64,000 nt of DNA, taken from assembly GCF_000735135.1 (NCBI RefSeq), contig NZ_JPLZ01000006.1:620001-684000 (forward strand). Direction: 5' to 3'. The DNA comes from Chryseobacterium sp. FH1. GTDB taxonomy: Bacteria; Bacteroidota; Bacteroidia; Flavobacteriales; Weeksellaceae. Under the pieces are notes generated by a model that was given only the letters and a program-made list of their open reading frames with translations, searched no databases and was not told where the DNA came from. This document shows positions 53,597-63,520 of the stretch, one piece after another; positions within the stretch are counted from its first letter, which is position 1, and each line of letters begins with the position of its first letter. A program made the position numbers and the translations under genes.

Positions 53597-54796
53597 TTAC
53601 TTCTCTTTAGTCTTATAAAATTTTTCATACTCTTCAAATACATCAATAATTTTAACGATTGCGGCGAAATTGACGTAGTTCTTCCATTTTAAATTAAAGT
53701 CCTTGAAATTTCCATGAATTATCTGGTTTCTATCATCTTTATATTTTCTGACAAGAAAATTGAGCATCACAGGTAAATTTATTTTGATTTCTGTATCGTC
53801 ATCTTTCATCAGATCATTTGTGTCATTTTTCAAGTTTTCAACCAAATTATGGATTTCAGATTCTGTAATAGCACCAGGTGAAAATTTTGATAATCTCTTT
53901 TTAATTCTTCTCTGTGCAGACATGTGCATCTTGTGTTTTGTACGTAGGTAATTAAGTGAATCATCGTTAACATCCTTATACTTTACTAACGCCTCTGAGA
54001 ATTTAATAGGAAAATCAACGGTCCAGTTACCTTTCGTTATTAAACTTTCTAAGGAAGTATATTTATTATAAATATATTCATGAATATCTCTATCATTTAA
54101 ATCAGGATTCTGATATTGGTATATTCTAGATGACAAAAGCCTCACCAGACTTTCGCAAGCCGTAATCAAAAGAATATTACTTGTAATAAAACTATTGTTT
54201 TCTGATGATTCTATGGCCACCTTAAGGACCGATAAAATTTCTTCAAATTCCTTATTGCATTGCATTATGGGAATTATTCTATCTTTTACTTCGCTAATTT
54301 TGGAGGGAAGAAACTTATCCAGAATACTAATATCTTTTATGTTAAGATAGATATCTAAATAATCACTGACATTTCCGTCTGTCAACCATGAAATATCAAG
54401 CAGTAAATTTGATTCAGGAGATAATCTCGCAATATCAAAGATCATAGTTCCGACCTTTATCTGCATCATCGTGACATTAAAAAACTCTGACAACTCTTTT
54501 GAAGAAATTTTACCATCTTGAAATTTTGACTGCAGACCACAAAAAATCTCAACTTGTTCAGTTTGTAGATCATAGTTTATGTCTAATATTATATGCTTTA
54601 ACTCTTCAATAGAAATTTCACTCTTTTTTTCAATCCAAGACTTATTTTTGTCAAACCTTAAATTCTTATATTTTTCGAGAGTTGCATTCGCTAATTTTTT
54701 TAAGTCCTTCAATTGAGTAATTCTTTCTTGTTGTGTCATTCTATTCTTTTTTTTAGCTCCTAATAACTCATGAATATTAGTTCGATTAAGATCCAA
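53597..54796 (-). CDS. HEPN-motif protein, 399 aa
   Basis: Not recognised as a named system. The protein is nearly all helical. Near the C-terminus, KYKDDRNQIIHGNF contains Arg356 and His361 in the spacing R-x4-H preceded by an acidic residue, the catalytic signature of HEPN ribonucleases (as in RnlA, ApeA or LsoA relatives). The first 230 residues (e.g. SELSEFFNVTMMQIKVG-type helices) are unassigned and may sense a trigger. It follows the helicase-nuclease gene by 71 bases on the same strand. An RNA-cleaving abortive effector is the best guess. Confidence 0.65.
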   Translation of the reverse strand: MDLNRTNIHELLGAKKKNRMTQQERITQLKDLKKLANATLEKYKNLRFDKNKSWIEKKSEISIEELKHIILDINYDLQTEQVEIFCGLQSKFQDGKISSKELSEFFNVTMMQIKVGTMIFDIARLSPESNLLLDISWLTDGNVSDYLDIYLNIKDISILDKFLPSKISEVKDRIIPIMQCNKEFEEILSVLKVAIESSENNSFITSNILLITACESLVRLLSSRIYQYQNPDLNDRDIHEYIYNKYTSLESLITKGNWTVDFPIKFSEALVKYKDVNDDSLNYLRTKHKMHMSAQRRIKKRLSKFSPGAITESEIHNLVENLKNDTNDLMKDDDTEIKINLPVMLNFLVRKYKDDRNQIIHGNFKDFNLKWKNYVNFAAIVKIIDVFEEYEKFYKTKEK

Positions 54797-54867
54797 TCAT
54801 TAAAATTTATTACTTTGGTAAGATTTGAAAACTTTATGTGAAACTTTCGATAAAATGTTCTTTTACC

Positions 54868-57414
54868 TTATAATTCGTTTAGCCTATGGATCAACCTTTC
54901 CCTTTCTCCACTTCCAGTAGTTGAAAATCTCAATATAGGAACTCCATACTTATCCAAGACCTCATTCTTCATTAGATCCCTTTCTCCTTGTCGGCTATCT
55001 ATTTTATGATATTCGTAGCCATCCACTTCAATGGCGAGAACAGGATTTTTACCCAGTTTGTTGTAAATCAGAAAATCAAGATGCGTGGCGTGATGTCTGG
55101 CATATCTCTCTTGTTCGTCAGAAAGTTTTTTAAAATCCAAAAGAAGATTTCTTAAAGGAAAATGAAGCACCACATCGTATTTGTTAAATTCATCCAAAGA
55201 CAAAACTTCCTTAATCAATCCATACATTAAATTTTCACTAGCAAAAATTGATTTCTTCTCTTGACCTGATAGCAAAGCTCTTCGTTTCTCTTCATATCCT
55301 TTATACAGATAATCGAAAATAGAGTGGAGTTCACTGTTGACAATGTCGAAATTATGATAATCTATGTACTTTATCAGGTCAGAGATATTGCTGTCTCTCT
55401 CATTTTCATTTCCATTAACGACAAGAATTAGCTGATCTTTTGCTCTTGAAACAGCAACATTCAAACGGTTGGGATGATCGGTGAAATCTGATATTTCATT
55501 ATCCACCGTAGAAAGAATGATTACATCATTTTCCCTTCCCTGAAATTTATCTACTGTGTCCGCTTTAATATCGGTTCCTACAAACGTATTTTGCAAAGCC
55601 GATGTCTGATTACGATAAGGAGTTACGATTCCCAAATCTACTGCCTGAAGACTTTGCTGAGGAATAATTTCGTGCAAAATAACATCAATCTGTCGCTGAT
55701 TCATTCTATCTCGTGCGTGATTACCGGCTACGGTCTTATAAACAACCAAAGGATTTCTGTCCGTCTTTGCTTCAGATAAGATGATCAACTGATTATTGTA
55801 AAATTTCCGGTTACAGAAATCAATGATCTGAGGATGACAGCGGTAATGTTCTTTTAAAAGCGTTTTGGTAATATCGGGAAACAGTTCTGTTACCGATGAT
55901 AACAAACTGTGATTTGAATAGCGGTATGCTTCAGGAAGATTATATGCCTGAAAAATGAAATCTGTCTTATGTGTCGTTTGAGCATCGACCACATTGGGAA
56001 GCTGCTTTAAATCTCCAACAATCACCGCTCTATTGGCGCACGATAGAGCTAAGACTCCCGTTGCCAGATCTACTTGGGAAGACTCATCAATGATCACAAA
56101 ATTATAGACTACGTTTTCAGCGAGACTCCTTCTCAGCGAATAAGTTGTACTCATGATGATGGGATAGTCTAGAATAAATTCAGCTGATCTGAAACGAATA
56201 TCTCTTTCAATATATTCGGAACGTTCACCATCTTTATATCTTTCACATAGTTTACTTTTAAACAACTGCATCGAAATATCCGTATATTCCTTCATTTTCT
56301 CATTAAAAGAAAAATCTTTTAGCACGGCTTCTAACTCAAGTTTTCTTAGCTTAAGTTCTGAGATTTTTGTGGTGTAATATTTTGACTGCACCAATCTGAT
56401 CAATTCCGGATAAGAAAATTCATAAAAATTTTTATCTCTTACCCCATAAAGAAAAGGAAAGGTCAGTTTACGCCACCAGTTCAATTTTTTGCCTGACTGC
56501 TCATAGTTTTCAATAGTGATCCAAAGCGAGAGCAGTTGATCAGAACTGACATTCTTTTTAAAACGGACATCTGCAAATATATGATTGGAGCTGGTGAAAT
56601 GATGATATTCTGTTTGTATATTTCCAATTTCCAGTTTCAGAGAAGCCAATTCATTTTTAAGTTCAAGTTTTTCTGAAAGCTCCACGAATAATAGTTTATT
56701 GGCTTCATTGAGTGAAAGAACCATAGCATCAGATAATCTCCAACTTGATAAGTCTGGGATTTCAGTCTGGGATTCAATAAATTCTTTTTTATTTTGTGAG
56801 TTCCCTAAAATTGCTGCGATGAAAGAAATGCTATTCTTTTCCAATTTTTCAAAAACATTCTTTATTGCAGAATTATTGCTTGAAACCACTGCTACGGTTT
56901 GATCATTCATCACCGCATTCGCAATGATGTTGAGAATGGTCTGTGTTTTTCCAGTTCCCGGAGGTCCTTCAATTACACTTAAAGGATTTGAAAAAGCTTC
57001 GTTGACTCCATCTTTTTGGCTAAGATTAAAACCAAAAGGAAAGATTTCAATAGGAGAGGAAGTAACATTTTTCTTAGGCTGAGTTCCATTAAGATAACTC
57101 GAAAGAACTGAGGTATCAGGAATAAATGATATTCTTGAGTAGCTGTCGGCAAGTATATTATTTCCTTCTTTCTTAAGCCCGATCGTTTGAGCAATTTCTT
57201 TCAAGTAACTGAAAATACTTCCTGCTTTCTCACTTTGAATAGCAGACTTCACAATCCTGATCTTGTTTTGATGATAAGAATACGATTTACCATTGCTCTT
57301 GTAAATCACCACACATTTATTACCTTCCAACGAAAAGGATTCAATCTCATCGGTTCTGTCTTTGCCATCGATGTAGATGGCTTGAGATTTAAGGTTTTGG
57401 GCACTATTATGCAT
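54868..57414 (-). CDS. SF1 helicase with C-terminal DUF2726/MTES_1575-type nuclease
   Basis: 848 residues. An N-terminal short domain (1-120) is followed by an SF1B UPF1/DNA2-like motor. Walker A is GPPGTGKTQ (150-158) and Walker B VIIDESSQVD. The motifs DLKQLPNVVDAQ, LKEHYRCHPQIIDF, DTVDKFQGRENDVIILSTV and RLNVAVSRAKDQLILV are all present. The C-terminal 110 residues (LDFLIYNKLGKNPVLAIEVD, then GYEYH, later ERDLMKNEVLDKYGVPILRF) match the DUF2726/Vsr-like nuclease fold often fused to such helicases. The protein should unwind and cut DNA. It lies between the NTF2-like gene and the HEPN gene and may form a defence pair with either. Confidence 0.87.
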   Translation of the reverse strand: MHNSAQNLKSQAIYIDGKDRTDEIESFSLEGNKCVVIYKSNGKSYSYHQNKIRIVKSAIQSEKAGSIFSYLKEIAQTIGLKKEGNNILADSYSRISFIPDTSVLSSYLNGTQPKKNVTSSPIEIFPFGFNLSQKDGVNEAFSNPLSVIEGPPGTGKTQTILNIIANAVMNDQTVAVVSSNNSAIKNVFEKLEKNSISFIAAILGNSQNKKEFIESQTEIPDLSSWRLSDAMVLSLNEANKLLFVELSEKLELKNELASLKLEIGNIQTEYHHFTSSNHIFADVRFKKNVSSDQLLSLWITIENYEQSGKKLNWWRKLTFPFLYGVRDKNFYEFSYPELIRLVQSKYYTTKISELKLRKLELEAVLKDFSFNEKMKEYTDISMQLFKSKLCERYKDGERSEYIERDIRFRSAEFILDYPIIMSTTYSLRRSLAENVVYNFVIIDESSQVDLATGVLALSCANRAVIVGDLKQLPNVVDAQTTHKTDFIFQAYNLPEAYRYSNHSLLSSVTELFPDITKTLLKEHYRCHPQIIDFCNRKFYNNQLIILSEAKTDRNPLVVYKTVAGNHARDRMNQRQIDVILHEIIPQQSLQAVDLGIVTPYRNQTSALQNTFVGTDIKADTVDKFQGRENDVIILSTVDNEISDFTDHPNRLNVAVSRAKDQLILVVNGNENERDSNISDLIKYIDYHNFDIVNSELHSIFDYLYKGYEEKRRALLSGQEKKSIFASENLMYGLIKEVLSLDEFNKYDVVLHFPLRNLLLDFKKLSDEQERYARHHATHLDFLIYNKLGKNPVLAIEVDGYEYHKIDSRQGERDLMKNEVLDKYGVPILRFSTTGSGERERLIHRLNEL

Positions 57415-57536
57415 TGGTCTATAGTTTATCTTAAGTATATTAAACTAATCTTAAAATATATCTTAACAAATTAAACAGATACAAAAGATGTATTAGGTCA
57501 AAATTAACTGAGGTTGTTTTTAAAGAAATTTAAAAT

Positions 57537-58538
57537 TTATTCTCTTAAAACAATTTTTGTAATCTTACCATCCATTACTGTAAAATCAACATTCCTGTAC
57601 CAAAGGTTTGTGAAGTGATATTCATCAGTATCGGCAAAACGATTATTCTTGATACCTATCGTTAAATAAGGTAGTTTTATATCCCATTTTGATCTTATTA
57701 TAAGATTCTGTCTACAAAGCTTCTGTTCTTCTGATTCACTATATTCTACGAAGTCAGAGATCCCTGAGCATTCAAAGATGGTCTTCCATCCATTCTTTTG
57801 TTCAAAAGCCAGATCTGGATGAAGATTTTTTGTAAGGTCTTCGGTATCTCCTGAATTGCATGCATTAATAAAATCTCTGACTATTTTTCTTGGAACTCTT
57901 TGTATTTCTGTAATTTTCTTCTTTTTGTTGGCCTTGAAAATTTTAAAATCCTCCTCTGCTATATCTTGTATCTTGTAGAATCCAAAATCGAAAGCTTCCA
58001 ATGGAGACTTATACATTCTATCTTGCAATATTTCAGAGTTCTCCCGCTCCACAGGTTCTCTAAAATTATTAAGAAGTAGAAATCCTTTCTCTTCCGTACG
58101 CTTGTTCATTCCGTCTATAATATTAGTTTGATAAAAGAACTCTTGATCATCAAATAAAACAGTTATTTTCTGACTGAATCTAACAGGCTCATCTTTTTTA
58201 ATGATTTTCTTTACAAGATATTTAGTTTCGTTAATAGGATTTTCATTTCTTCCTCCCCAGCCATCCGTTACAAATTCGGACTCACGCCTTGATAGCTCCA
58301 GCCTAATTTCTCTTCTTCCTGTGTCGGGATGACCTATAAATTCATATTGAGGAAAACAATCCAAAATAGCGGTTTCCAATTCCCACTCACCATAATCACT
58401 TGTAAACGCAATGCGATAATGATTTTCAAATTCTAAAATATAGACTGGAAATTGAATATTGCTGTCTATTATTTTTTGTTTGATAAGATCTAAATCTGAT
58501 TTTCTATTGATTAGAATAGTGATCTCGGTTTCATTCAT
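57537..58538 (-). CDS. Hypothetical protein with NTF2-like C-terminus
   Basis: 333 residues, not recognised as a whole. Residues 1 to about 110 look like a small alpha/beta domain with an acidic centre. Residues about 225-333 (VRDFINACNSGDTEDLTKNL, then HPDLAFEQKNGWKTIFE and the closing ITKIVL strand) have the helix-then-sheet pattern of an NTF2/SnoaL-like domain, usually a ligand-binding or dimerisation scaffold. It lies 31 bases after the UPF0489 gene and is probably co-translated with it. Its role in the pair could be specificity or regulation. Confidence 0.6.
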   Translation of the reverse strand: MNETEITILINRKSDLDLIKQKIIDSNIQFPVYILEFENHYRIAFTSDYGEWELETAILDCFPQYEFIGHPDTGRREIRLELSRRESEFVTDGWGGRNENPINETKYLVKKIIKKDEPVRFSQKITVLFDDQEFFYQTNIIDGMNKRTEEKGFLLLNNFREPVERENSEILQDRMYKSPLEAFDFGFYKIQDIAEEDFKIFKANKKKKITEIQRVPRKIVRDFINACNSGDTEDLTKNLHPDLAFEQKNGWKTIFECSGISDFVEYSESEEQKLCRQNLIIRSKWDIKLPYLTIGIKNNRFADTDEYHFTNLWYRNVDFTVMDGKITKIVLRE

Positions 58539-58569
58539 TGATTAAGTATTAAAAAAAAGAAGTCTACAA

Positions 58570-59307
58570 TTAAAGAGAATGATCGTTTATGATTTCATCA
58601 AGTTTCAGCTCCAAAATCTCATTGAAAATCTTTAAAATTTTAAAAGAATTTTCCCACCCGCCACAACATTCAGGACTAAGTGCTATTGTTAAAACATCAA
58701 TCTCAGCCATTCTCTTTTTGATTTCCTCTGCTACTTTTTTAATTGCCTCATCAGAATACAATTGGATTTGAGGTCCGCCTACACTGGCAAAGAAATAATC
58801 GAGATCGAGATTGACGATACATCCATTTTTAGGATACTCAATCCAATGTTTAAATTCTCTAAGAAAATGTTCTATATCATATTCATCTTCCACAAATTCA
58901 GTCTTTGAACCCGCTTTTTTTGTAACGAAATATTTGTTTCCAAACAGATTTGGAAATAGATTATCAATGTGGTGGATATAATTATCCCAACGAAATAACT
59001 TAACAATCAGATCAGGAGGCCCCTCCATATCTTGCTTTAAACCACAATATTCTTCAAAGTTCAGGTTTTGAACATCTATGTTTCTTTCTACAATGTTCGC
59101 TTCTATTTCTTCTGGCTGATCGATCAGATCATAATGTCTGTCAATATGAACAAAAGTATATTTTTGAAGAACATCAATCTCTTGCAACCAGCACCAGGCA
59201 GCAGCCAGATGATTGTCTGACACATATATTTTATTTTTTTTGTAAAGGAAGTTCACATTGATAGATCCTGATTCTCCTAAGACTTTTGGCATTTCTTTTA
59301 TCCACAT
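58570..59307 (-). CDS. UPF0489 protein with arginase-like metal site
   Basis: 245 residues resembling the UPF0489 family (relatives of human C5orf22). Motif readings: YVSDNHLAAAWCWLQE with His33, FVHIDRHYDL with Asp56-x-His58-x-Asp60, and VNLDLDYFF with Asp168-x-Asp170. The order H, DxHxD, DxD is exactly that of the two-metal site of arginase-fold ureohydrolases. A conserved Cys-rich LSPECCGGWENS follows. The protein is therefore expected to be a metal-dependent hydrolase of small or peptide-bound guanidino or amide substrates; the substrate is unknown. It sits between Gabija (74-base gap) and an NTF2-like gene (31-base gap). Confidence 0.8.
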   Translation of the reverse strand: MWIKEMPKVLGESGSINVNFLYKKNKIYVSDNHLAAAWCWLQEIDVLQKYTFVHIDRHYDLIDQPEEIEANIVERNIDVQNLNFEEYCGLKQDMEGPPDLIVKLFRWDNYIHHIDNLFPNLFGNKYFVTKKAGSKTEFVEDEYDIEHFLREFKHWIEYPKNGCIVNLDLDYFFASVGGPQIQLYSDEAIKKVAEEIKKRMAEIDVLTIALSPECCGGWENSFKILKIFNEILELKLDEIINDHSL

Positions 59308-59381
59308 TAAACTCTTCTTTTATTAAATTTATATTTTGAATTGACATAGATTAAGAAATCTTTATATCATAATATAGTAAA

Positions 59382-61226
59382 CTAATTTTTTCTTTCTGTA
59401 ATCAATACTATTCCTGAACTTACCAGTTCTTCCAAAATAACTTTGATTTTATCAATGCGCTGTGTCTTTAAGCCGAAGCGTCCCTCCCTCAGCTTGCTAA
59501 AAGTGAACACAACTCTTTCTTTGGCTCGTGACAAAGCAACAAAGAATGCACATTTGTCTTCATCAGGTTGGCTCTCGAATGACCAAAATGCCCCATCTTC
59601 TAATCCAATGAAAATTACGGTGTGATATTCTAGGCCTTTGCTTTTATGTATAGTCATAACTGGAATGGTATCTTTGCCAACCAACATGTCTAAAGCCAAA
59701 ACAATATCATTTGATTCCTGATAATTTTTTATAAACTCATTTTCCAGGTTTTGTAAAACATTATCTAAAAAATCACTATTTCTTAACGAGGGAAATGATG
59801 CCCTGATGAGATCTTTACCTGCAAAATTTACGACCTCTTCAAAAAGCTTTTTGATTACCTCTTCATTCATTTCGTCTACATTGTAATTGTTATTCATTTT
59901 CTTTACAAAAATCGAAAATGAAATTTCCAATTTTAATAATTGAGAATCTTCTAGTTCTGTATGCAGTTGACTTAAGAAATTGAAAGCTTTATCCTTTTCA
60001 TCGATGGACTTTTTTTTGAAAATGACATACAAGACATTAATGACGTATACCGATACTTCTTGTACTAAAAGGTCCTGTAATTTATTTTCATCTCTAGCTT
60101 TTACACCATTCTCATTAAAATACCTGATTAATTCGCCAGCATACTGATCTAATTGCTGCTTGACTAAAATGCAAATATTTCTGGGATCTATCTTTTCTTC
60201 ATTGATCCATTTTTGTACCTCAGTAAAAAGTATCTGTTTTTCTAAATTGGGATTTTCAAAAACCCAGACGGAACACTCACCTTGTTCAGGATGCCATTTT
60301 TTGGAAGGTGTTGCAAAATCAGTTTTTTGCAATAATTTTTCGGTTAAATGGTTCAGCAGCATTACTAATCTTGGTGCACATCGAAAGTTCATTGTAAGTG
60401 GGATGCGTTCCGCAGTTGTATCTGCAATAAAATCTTCAAAAATAGATTCCTGTGCGCCAGCCCACATCATAATCCTCTGTTTATCATCACCGACAGCTGT
60501 AAATTTTGTTGTACTATCTAAAAAACAACTTTTAAAGAAATCATATTGAATTTCAGTAGTATCTTGAAATTCATCTAAAAATACAAAATGATAGGTCTCC
60601 TGTAAGTACTCTTTAATTTTTGGATTAATGTTGATTATATATTCAGCTAATCGCATGATCATTTTAAATGATAATTTTGATTGCCAAATCATAGTTTTCC
60701 AAACCTTGTTTCGTATATTTTCTCCCAGATTTAAGTTTGTATGTGGTAATTTGTTGTGATGAAGACTAAGTATGTCGGCTGTTGTTACACTACTAAAATA
60801 GGTAATATCCTCCGCTTTATAATAGTCTAAAATAGTACGATCATCCAATACAACATCATATTCCGATTTAATCTTATAGTTGGTTGGGACAGCCTGATTA
60901 AACCTGTCGAACAATTGTTTAGCAAACGAATCAAAAGTCAGGGAATCAAACCTCTTAGCCAATTCTTCGCCACATCTTAATCTTACTCTTTCTTTCAAAT
61001 TATGTGCAGCGTCTCTTTTAAAACTAATTGCCAATATTTCATGTGGAAATTTGCAGGTATTTGTCTGCAATAAAAAACATGCTTTTTGAGCTAGCAATTC
61101 TGTTTTTCCTGCCCCAGGTCCCGCAACTACCAAATTATTATCAGTCGCAATCGCTACATCAAAGGCATTTTGTTCAAGCTCCAGACCATAGGTTGGAATC
61201 CACTCATCGTTTTTGATTGGTTTCAT
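59382..61226 (-). CDS. gajB: Gabija GajB, UvrD/Rep-like helicase
   Basis: 614 residues with SF1A (UvrD-like) motifs. Walker A is AGPGAGKTE (36-42), followed by ILAISFKRDAA and LTFDSFAKQLFDRF. Walker B is FVFLDEFQDTT; then come AVGDDKQRIMMWAGA, ERIPLTMNFRCAPRLV, TIHKSKGLEYHTVIF and VALSRAKERVVF. It starts one base after the GajA stop, the arrangement of Gabija systems. In Gabija, GajB cooperates with the GajA nuclease after sensing nucleotide depletion or DNA ends. It is longer than the typical 500 residues. Confidence 0.92.
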   Translation of the reverse strand: MKPIKNDEWIPTYGLELEQNAFDVAIATDNNLVVAGPGAGKTELLAQKACFLLQTNTCKFPHEILAISFKRDAAHNLKERVRLRCGEELAKRFDSLTFDSFAKQLFDRFNQAVPTNYKIKSEYDVVLDDRTILDYYKAEDITYFSSVTTADILSLHHNKLPHTNLNLGENIRNKVWKTMIWQSKLSFKMIMRLAEYIININPKIKEYLQETYHFVFLDEFQDTTEIQYDFFKSCFLDSTTKFTAVGDDKQRIMMWAGAQESIFEDFIADTTAERIPLTMNFRCAPRLVMLLNHLTEKLLQKTDFATPSKKWHPEQGECSVWVFENPNLEKQILFTEVQKWINEEKIDPRNICILVKQQLDQYAGELIRYFNENGVKARDENKLQDLLVQEVSVYVINVLYVIFKKKSIDEKDKAFNFLSQLHTELEDSQLLKLEISFSIFVKKMNNNYNVDEMNEEVIKKLFEEVVNFAGKDLIRASFPSLRNSDFLDNVLQNLENEFIKNYQESNDIVLALDMLVGKDTIPVMTIHKSKGLEYHTVIFIGLEDGAFWSFESQPDEDKCAFFVALSRAKERVVFTFSKLREGRFGLKTQRIDKIKVILEELVSSGIVLITERKN

Positions 61227-61227
61227 G

Positions 61228-63219
61228 TTATTCTTCAGCTTTTAAAAGAGTAGAAATTCTTTCGAATATTTGAGTGAAAACTTCAGGTAGATTCTCCTTT
61301 ATATCTTCATCGGTCATCGATGACAAAACCTGAATATGAGTGGTCGGTTTTCCTCTTCCCAAAAAATGATAGTTGTACCAAATCATTAATTCCTTCTGGT
61401 ATTTGGTGTAGGTTGCTGCAGTAGCCTGACTGGATTTAAGCGTTGCATGGACAGCTGATTCCACTTTTTCTTCGAATTTTTCTGCTTCTTTGGCTTGGTC
61501 AGGAATTTGCGGACCACCATTTTTAGGAATTGCTTTTTTGTAAAATTCTGGATAATGTTTAAGCATCAAAAAATCAAGGTCAAGAGGAGCTGAAAAATAA
61601 ATATTGTATTGCTTTAAAAAATTTATCCAGCCATTCAGAGTTGCTTTCTGTGAAACTTTCCAAGAATGCATAGCATTAAACTCTACATCAGATAGTATTC
61701 CTTCGTCAGTCTCTAGCAAATCATCTTTTTTAATTCCTATTTTTAGTAATTGTTTTAAGGCGTATTTGATTCTTCCCCAGCCACCTCCTTCTCTTTCAAG
61801 ATCAAGGTCAAGTAGGGTTATATATGGAATATGTAATGTCTCAAGTAATTTCCAGATATGATTTACAAACCTATGTCCTAATGGAGCAAAAGTGATTATA
61901 TTATCATCGAAATCAACATCCATTACTTCCATCAGCCGATTGAAAATCACTTCTTCACTGTCGCCTTCTCCAATAACTACAAGCTTAGCAAAGTACAACT
62001 CCGGATAATTGTGTACCGCTTCTTTCACATATTTATAGGCTTCATCCGTTTTTTCAGGAAGTAAAATTTTATTAACCTCTGTTTCATATTTTTCAGTGAT
62101 CCTAAAATGCAGGATACTTTCAGGATTTAATCTTTTGACAATTGCCGGCGTGTGTGAAGAAAGAAATACTTGAGAATTTTCCTGTCCTGCAATTGTTTTA
62201 AGAATTTTAATAACTCTTCCTAATAGCTGTGGTGCAATATGATTTTCTGGTTCTTCAATTGCTAAAATTGTCAGTAGAGGACGGTTAATTCCAATATTTT
62301 CTTTATCTTGCTCATCAGCCAGTTTTTCTTCTATATCTAATAAGGCACATACAAGAGTTAAGTAGAAAAGAGATCTATATCCTTCGCCTAGTTCATCAAT
62401 TTTGTAAGGCTTGTGAACGCCCGTTGGACTAAAAGATATTTCTAGTTTTTTAAGGATAGAATCGAAATCACTTCCACCGAATGAAAGGGTAGCATCCTTG
62501 TAGCGATTGTCTTTGTGAAACTGTTGCCAAAATCCTGTAATCGAAGTTTGAACGGTATTGAATTCAGACAATGCTTTAAATTCAGCATTTATTTCCTCAA
62601 CTTTCTCATCAAATTTTGCCTTAAATGCATCGTCCCATTTGATTTTTTTTAAGACTCTAAATAATATACTGCCTGAAGCAAACTTTAGTTGTTCAGCAGG
62701 CCTTCTAATAGCAGGCACATACATAATTTGTATAAGACTTTTAAAGTGGCTTGGGTAGATGGGCTTGTTTTCGTCTGATTCCTTTTCGCCTTCTGGAACT
62801 TTAATGAAATAGGTCTTGGTTTCAATTTCTCCATCAGGTACAAGTTCAGATTTTTTCCAACTTGCCTCTAATCGGATCCGTATGTAAGGGTTTTCACCTT
62901 CATCATCGATAACCATATTACTAAAGAAATGAGGAATAGATTCTTTTTCATCGTTGGAAAAGTCTATTCTGGCTTCGATAGAAAGTTCTCTTTCATATAC
63001 TTCGTCAACCTCTTCGTCTTTGCCTATATGAAAATCTTTTCTTGTGAGTTCTCGATCAGCTAATGATTGACCAAATAATTTTCTCATTGCTTCAAGTGCA
63101 GTTGTTTTGCCTGAACTATTAAGACCGACAAAACCAACTAGATGTTCGTTGATTGGAATGATTATGTTTGAGGATCCAAACGATCGAAATCCCTTAATTT
63201 TTAGAGAGCTTATTTTCAT
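61228..63219 (-). CDS. gajA: Gabija GajA, OLD-family ATPase-TOPRIM nuclease
   Basis: 663 residues from ATG 63219 (MKISSLKIKGFRSFGSSNII); an upstream frame to 63255 adds 12 residues of unlikely sequence. The ABC-type ATPase half has Walker A GLNSSGKT (32-39), a signature-like LGEGYRSLFYL, Walker B LLTILAIEEPENHIAPQ and H-loop LSSHTPAIVKRL. The TOPRIM half has LVVIGEGDSEEVIFNRL and ITLLDLDLEREGGGWGRI, with Glu and DxD metal ligands. GajA of Gabija is an OLD-like endonuclease inhibited by ATP and activated when phage depletes nucleotides. It pairs with the downstream GajB. Confidence 0.93.
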   Translation of the reverse strand: MKISSLKIKGFRSFGSSNIIIPINEHLVGFVGLNSSGKTTALEAMRKLFGQSLADRELTRKDFHIGKDEEVDEVYERELSIEARIDFSNDEKESIPHFFSNMVIDDEGENPYIRIRLEASWKKSELVPDGEIETKTYFIKVPEGEKESDENKPIYPSHFKSLIQIMYVPAIRRPAEQLKFASGSILFRVLKKIKWDDAFKAKFDEKVEEINAEFKALSEFNTVQTSITGFWQQFHKDNRYKDATLSFGGSDFDSILKKLEISFSPTGVHKPYKIDELGEGYRSLFYLTLVCALLDIEEKLADEQDKENIGINRPLLTILAIEEPENHIAPQLLGRVIKILKTIAGQENSQVFLSSHTPAIVKRLNPESILHFRITEKYETEVNKILLPEKTDEAYKYVKEAVHNYPELYFAKLVVIGEGDSEEVIFNRLMEVMDVDFDDNIITFAPLGHRFVNHIWKLLETLHIPYITLLDLDLEREGGGWGRIKYALKQLLKIGIKKDDLLETDEGILSDVEFNAMHSWKVSQKATLNGWINFLKQYNIYFSAPLDLDFLMLKHYPEFYKKAIPKNGGPQIPDQAKEAEKFEEKVESAVHATLKSSQATAATYTKYQKELMIWYNYHFLGRGKPTTHIQVLSSMTDEDIKENLPEVFTQIFERISTLLKAEE

Positions 63220-63520
63220 GTAATAGTTAGTTTTTTGTATCACTAAAATAAACATATCTATTCAAATAAATTGATATGTTAAGTTTAATTGCATCAAAAT
63301 CTGTAAAATACATTTTGATTTAGTGCATATTTTCAAATATACATGTAAAGTTTCAATGCGTTTTACGGTTTTCCGTAAACATAAAAGTTAATCACTTTTC
63401 AATTAATATCTTTGACTTACATCAAAGCTGATTATGAATAAGAAAACAAGGTATGAAATCTAAAAAATATTAGAATTTTTGATTTTTACACGTCTTTGTC
63501 TATCTTAATTTGAAGAAATT
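63220..63520. other. Upstream region of the Gabija operon
   Basis: No gene or hairpin of note. AT-rich; it should contain the promoter of the gajA-gajB-led minus-strand gene series. Confidence 0.4.

Noticed and set aside
60160-60549. 129-codon plus-strand frame inside gajB
   Set aside because: Shadow of the GajB coding sequence; the plus frame has no motif and the minus frame has all helicase motifs.
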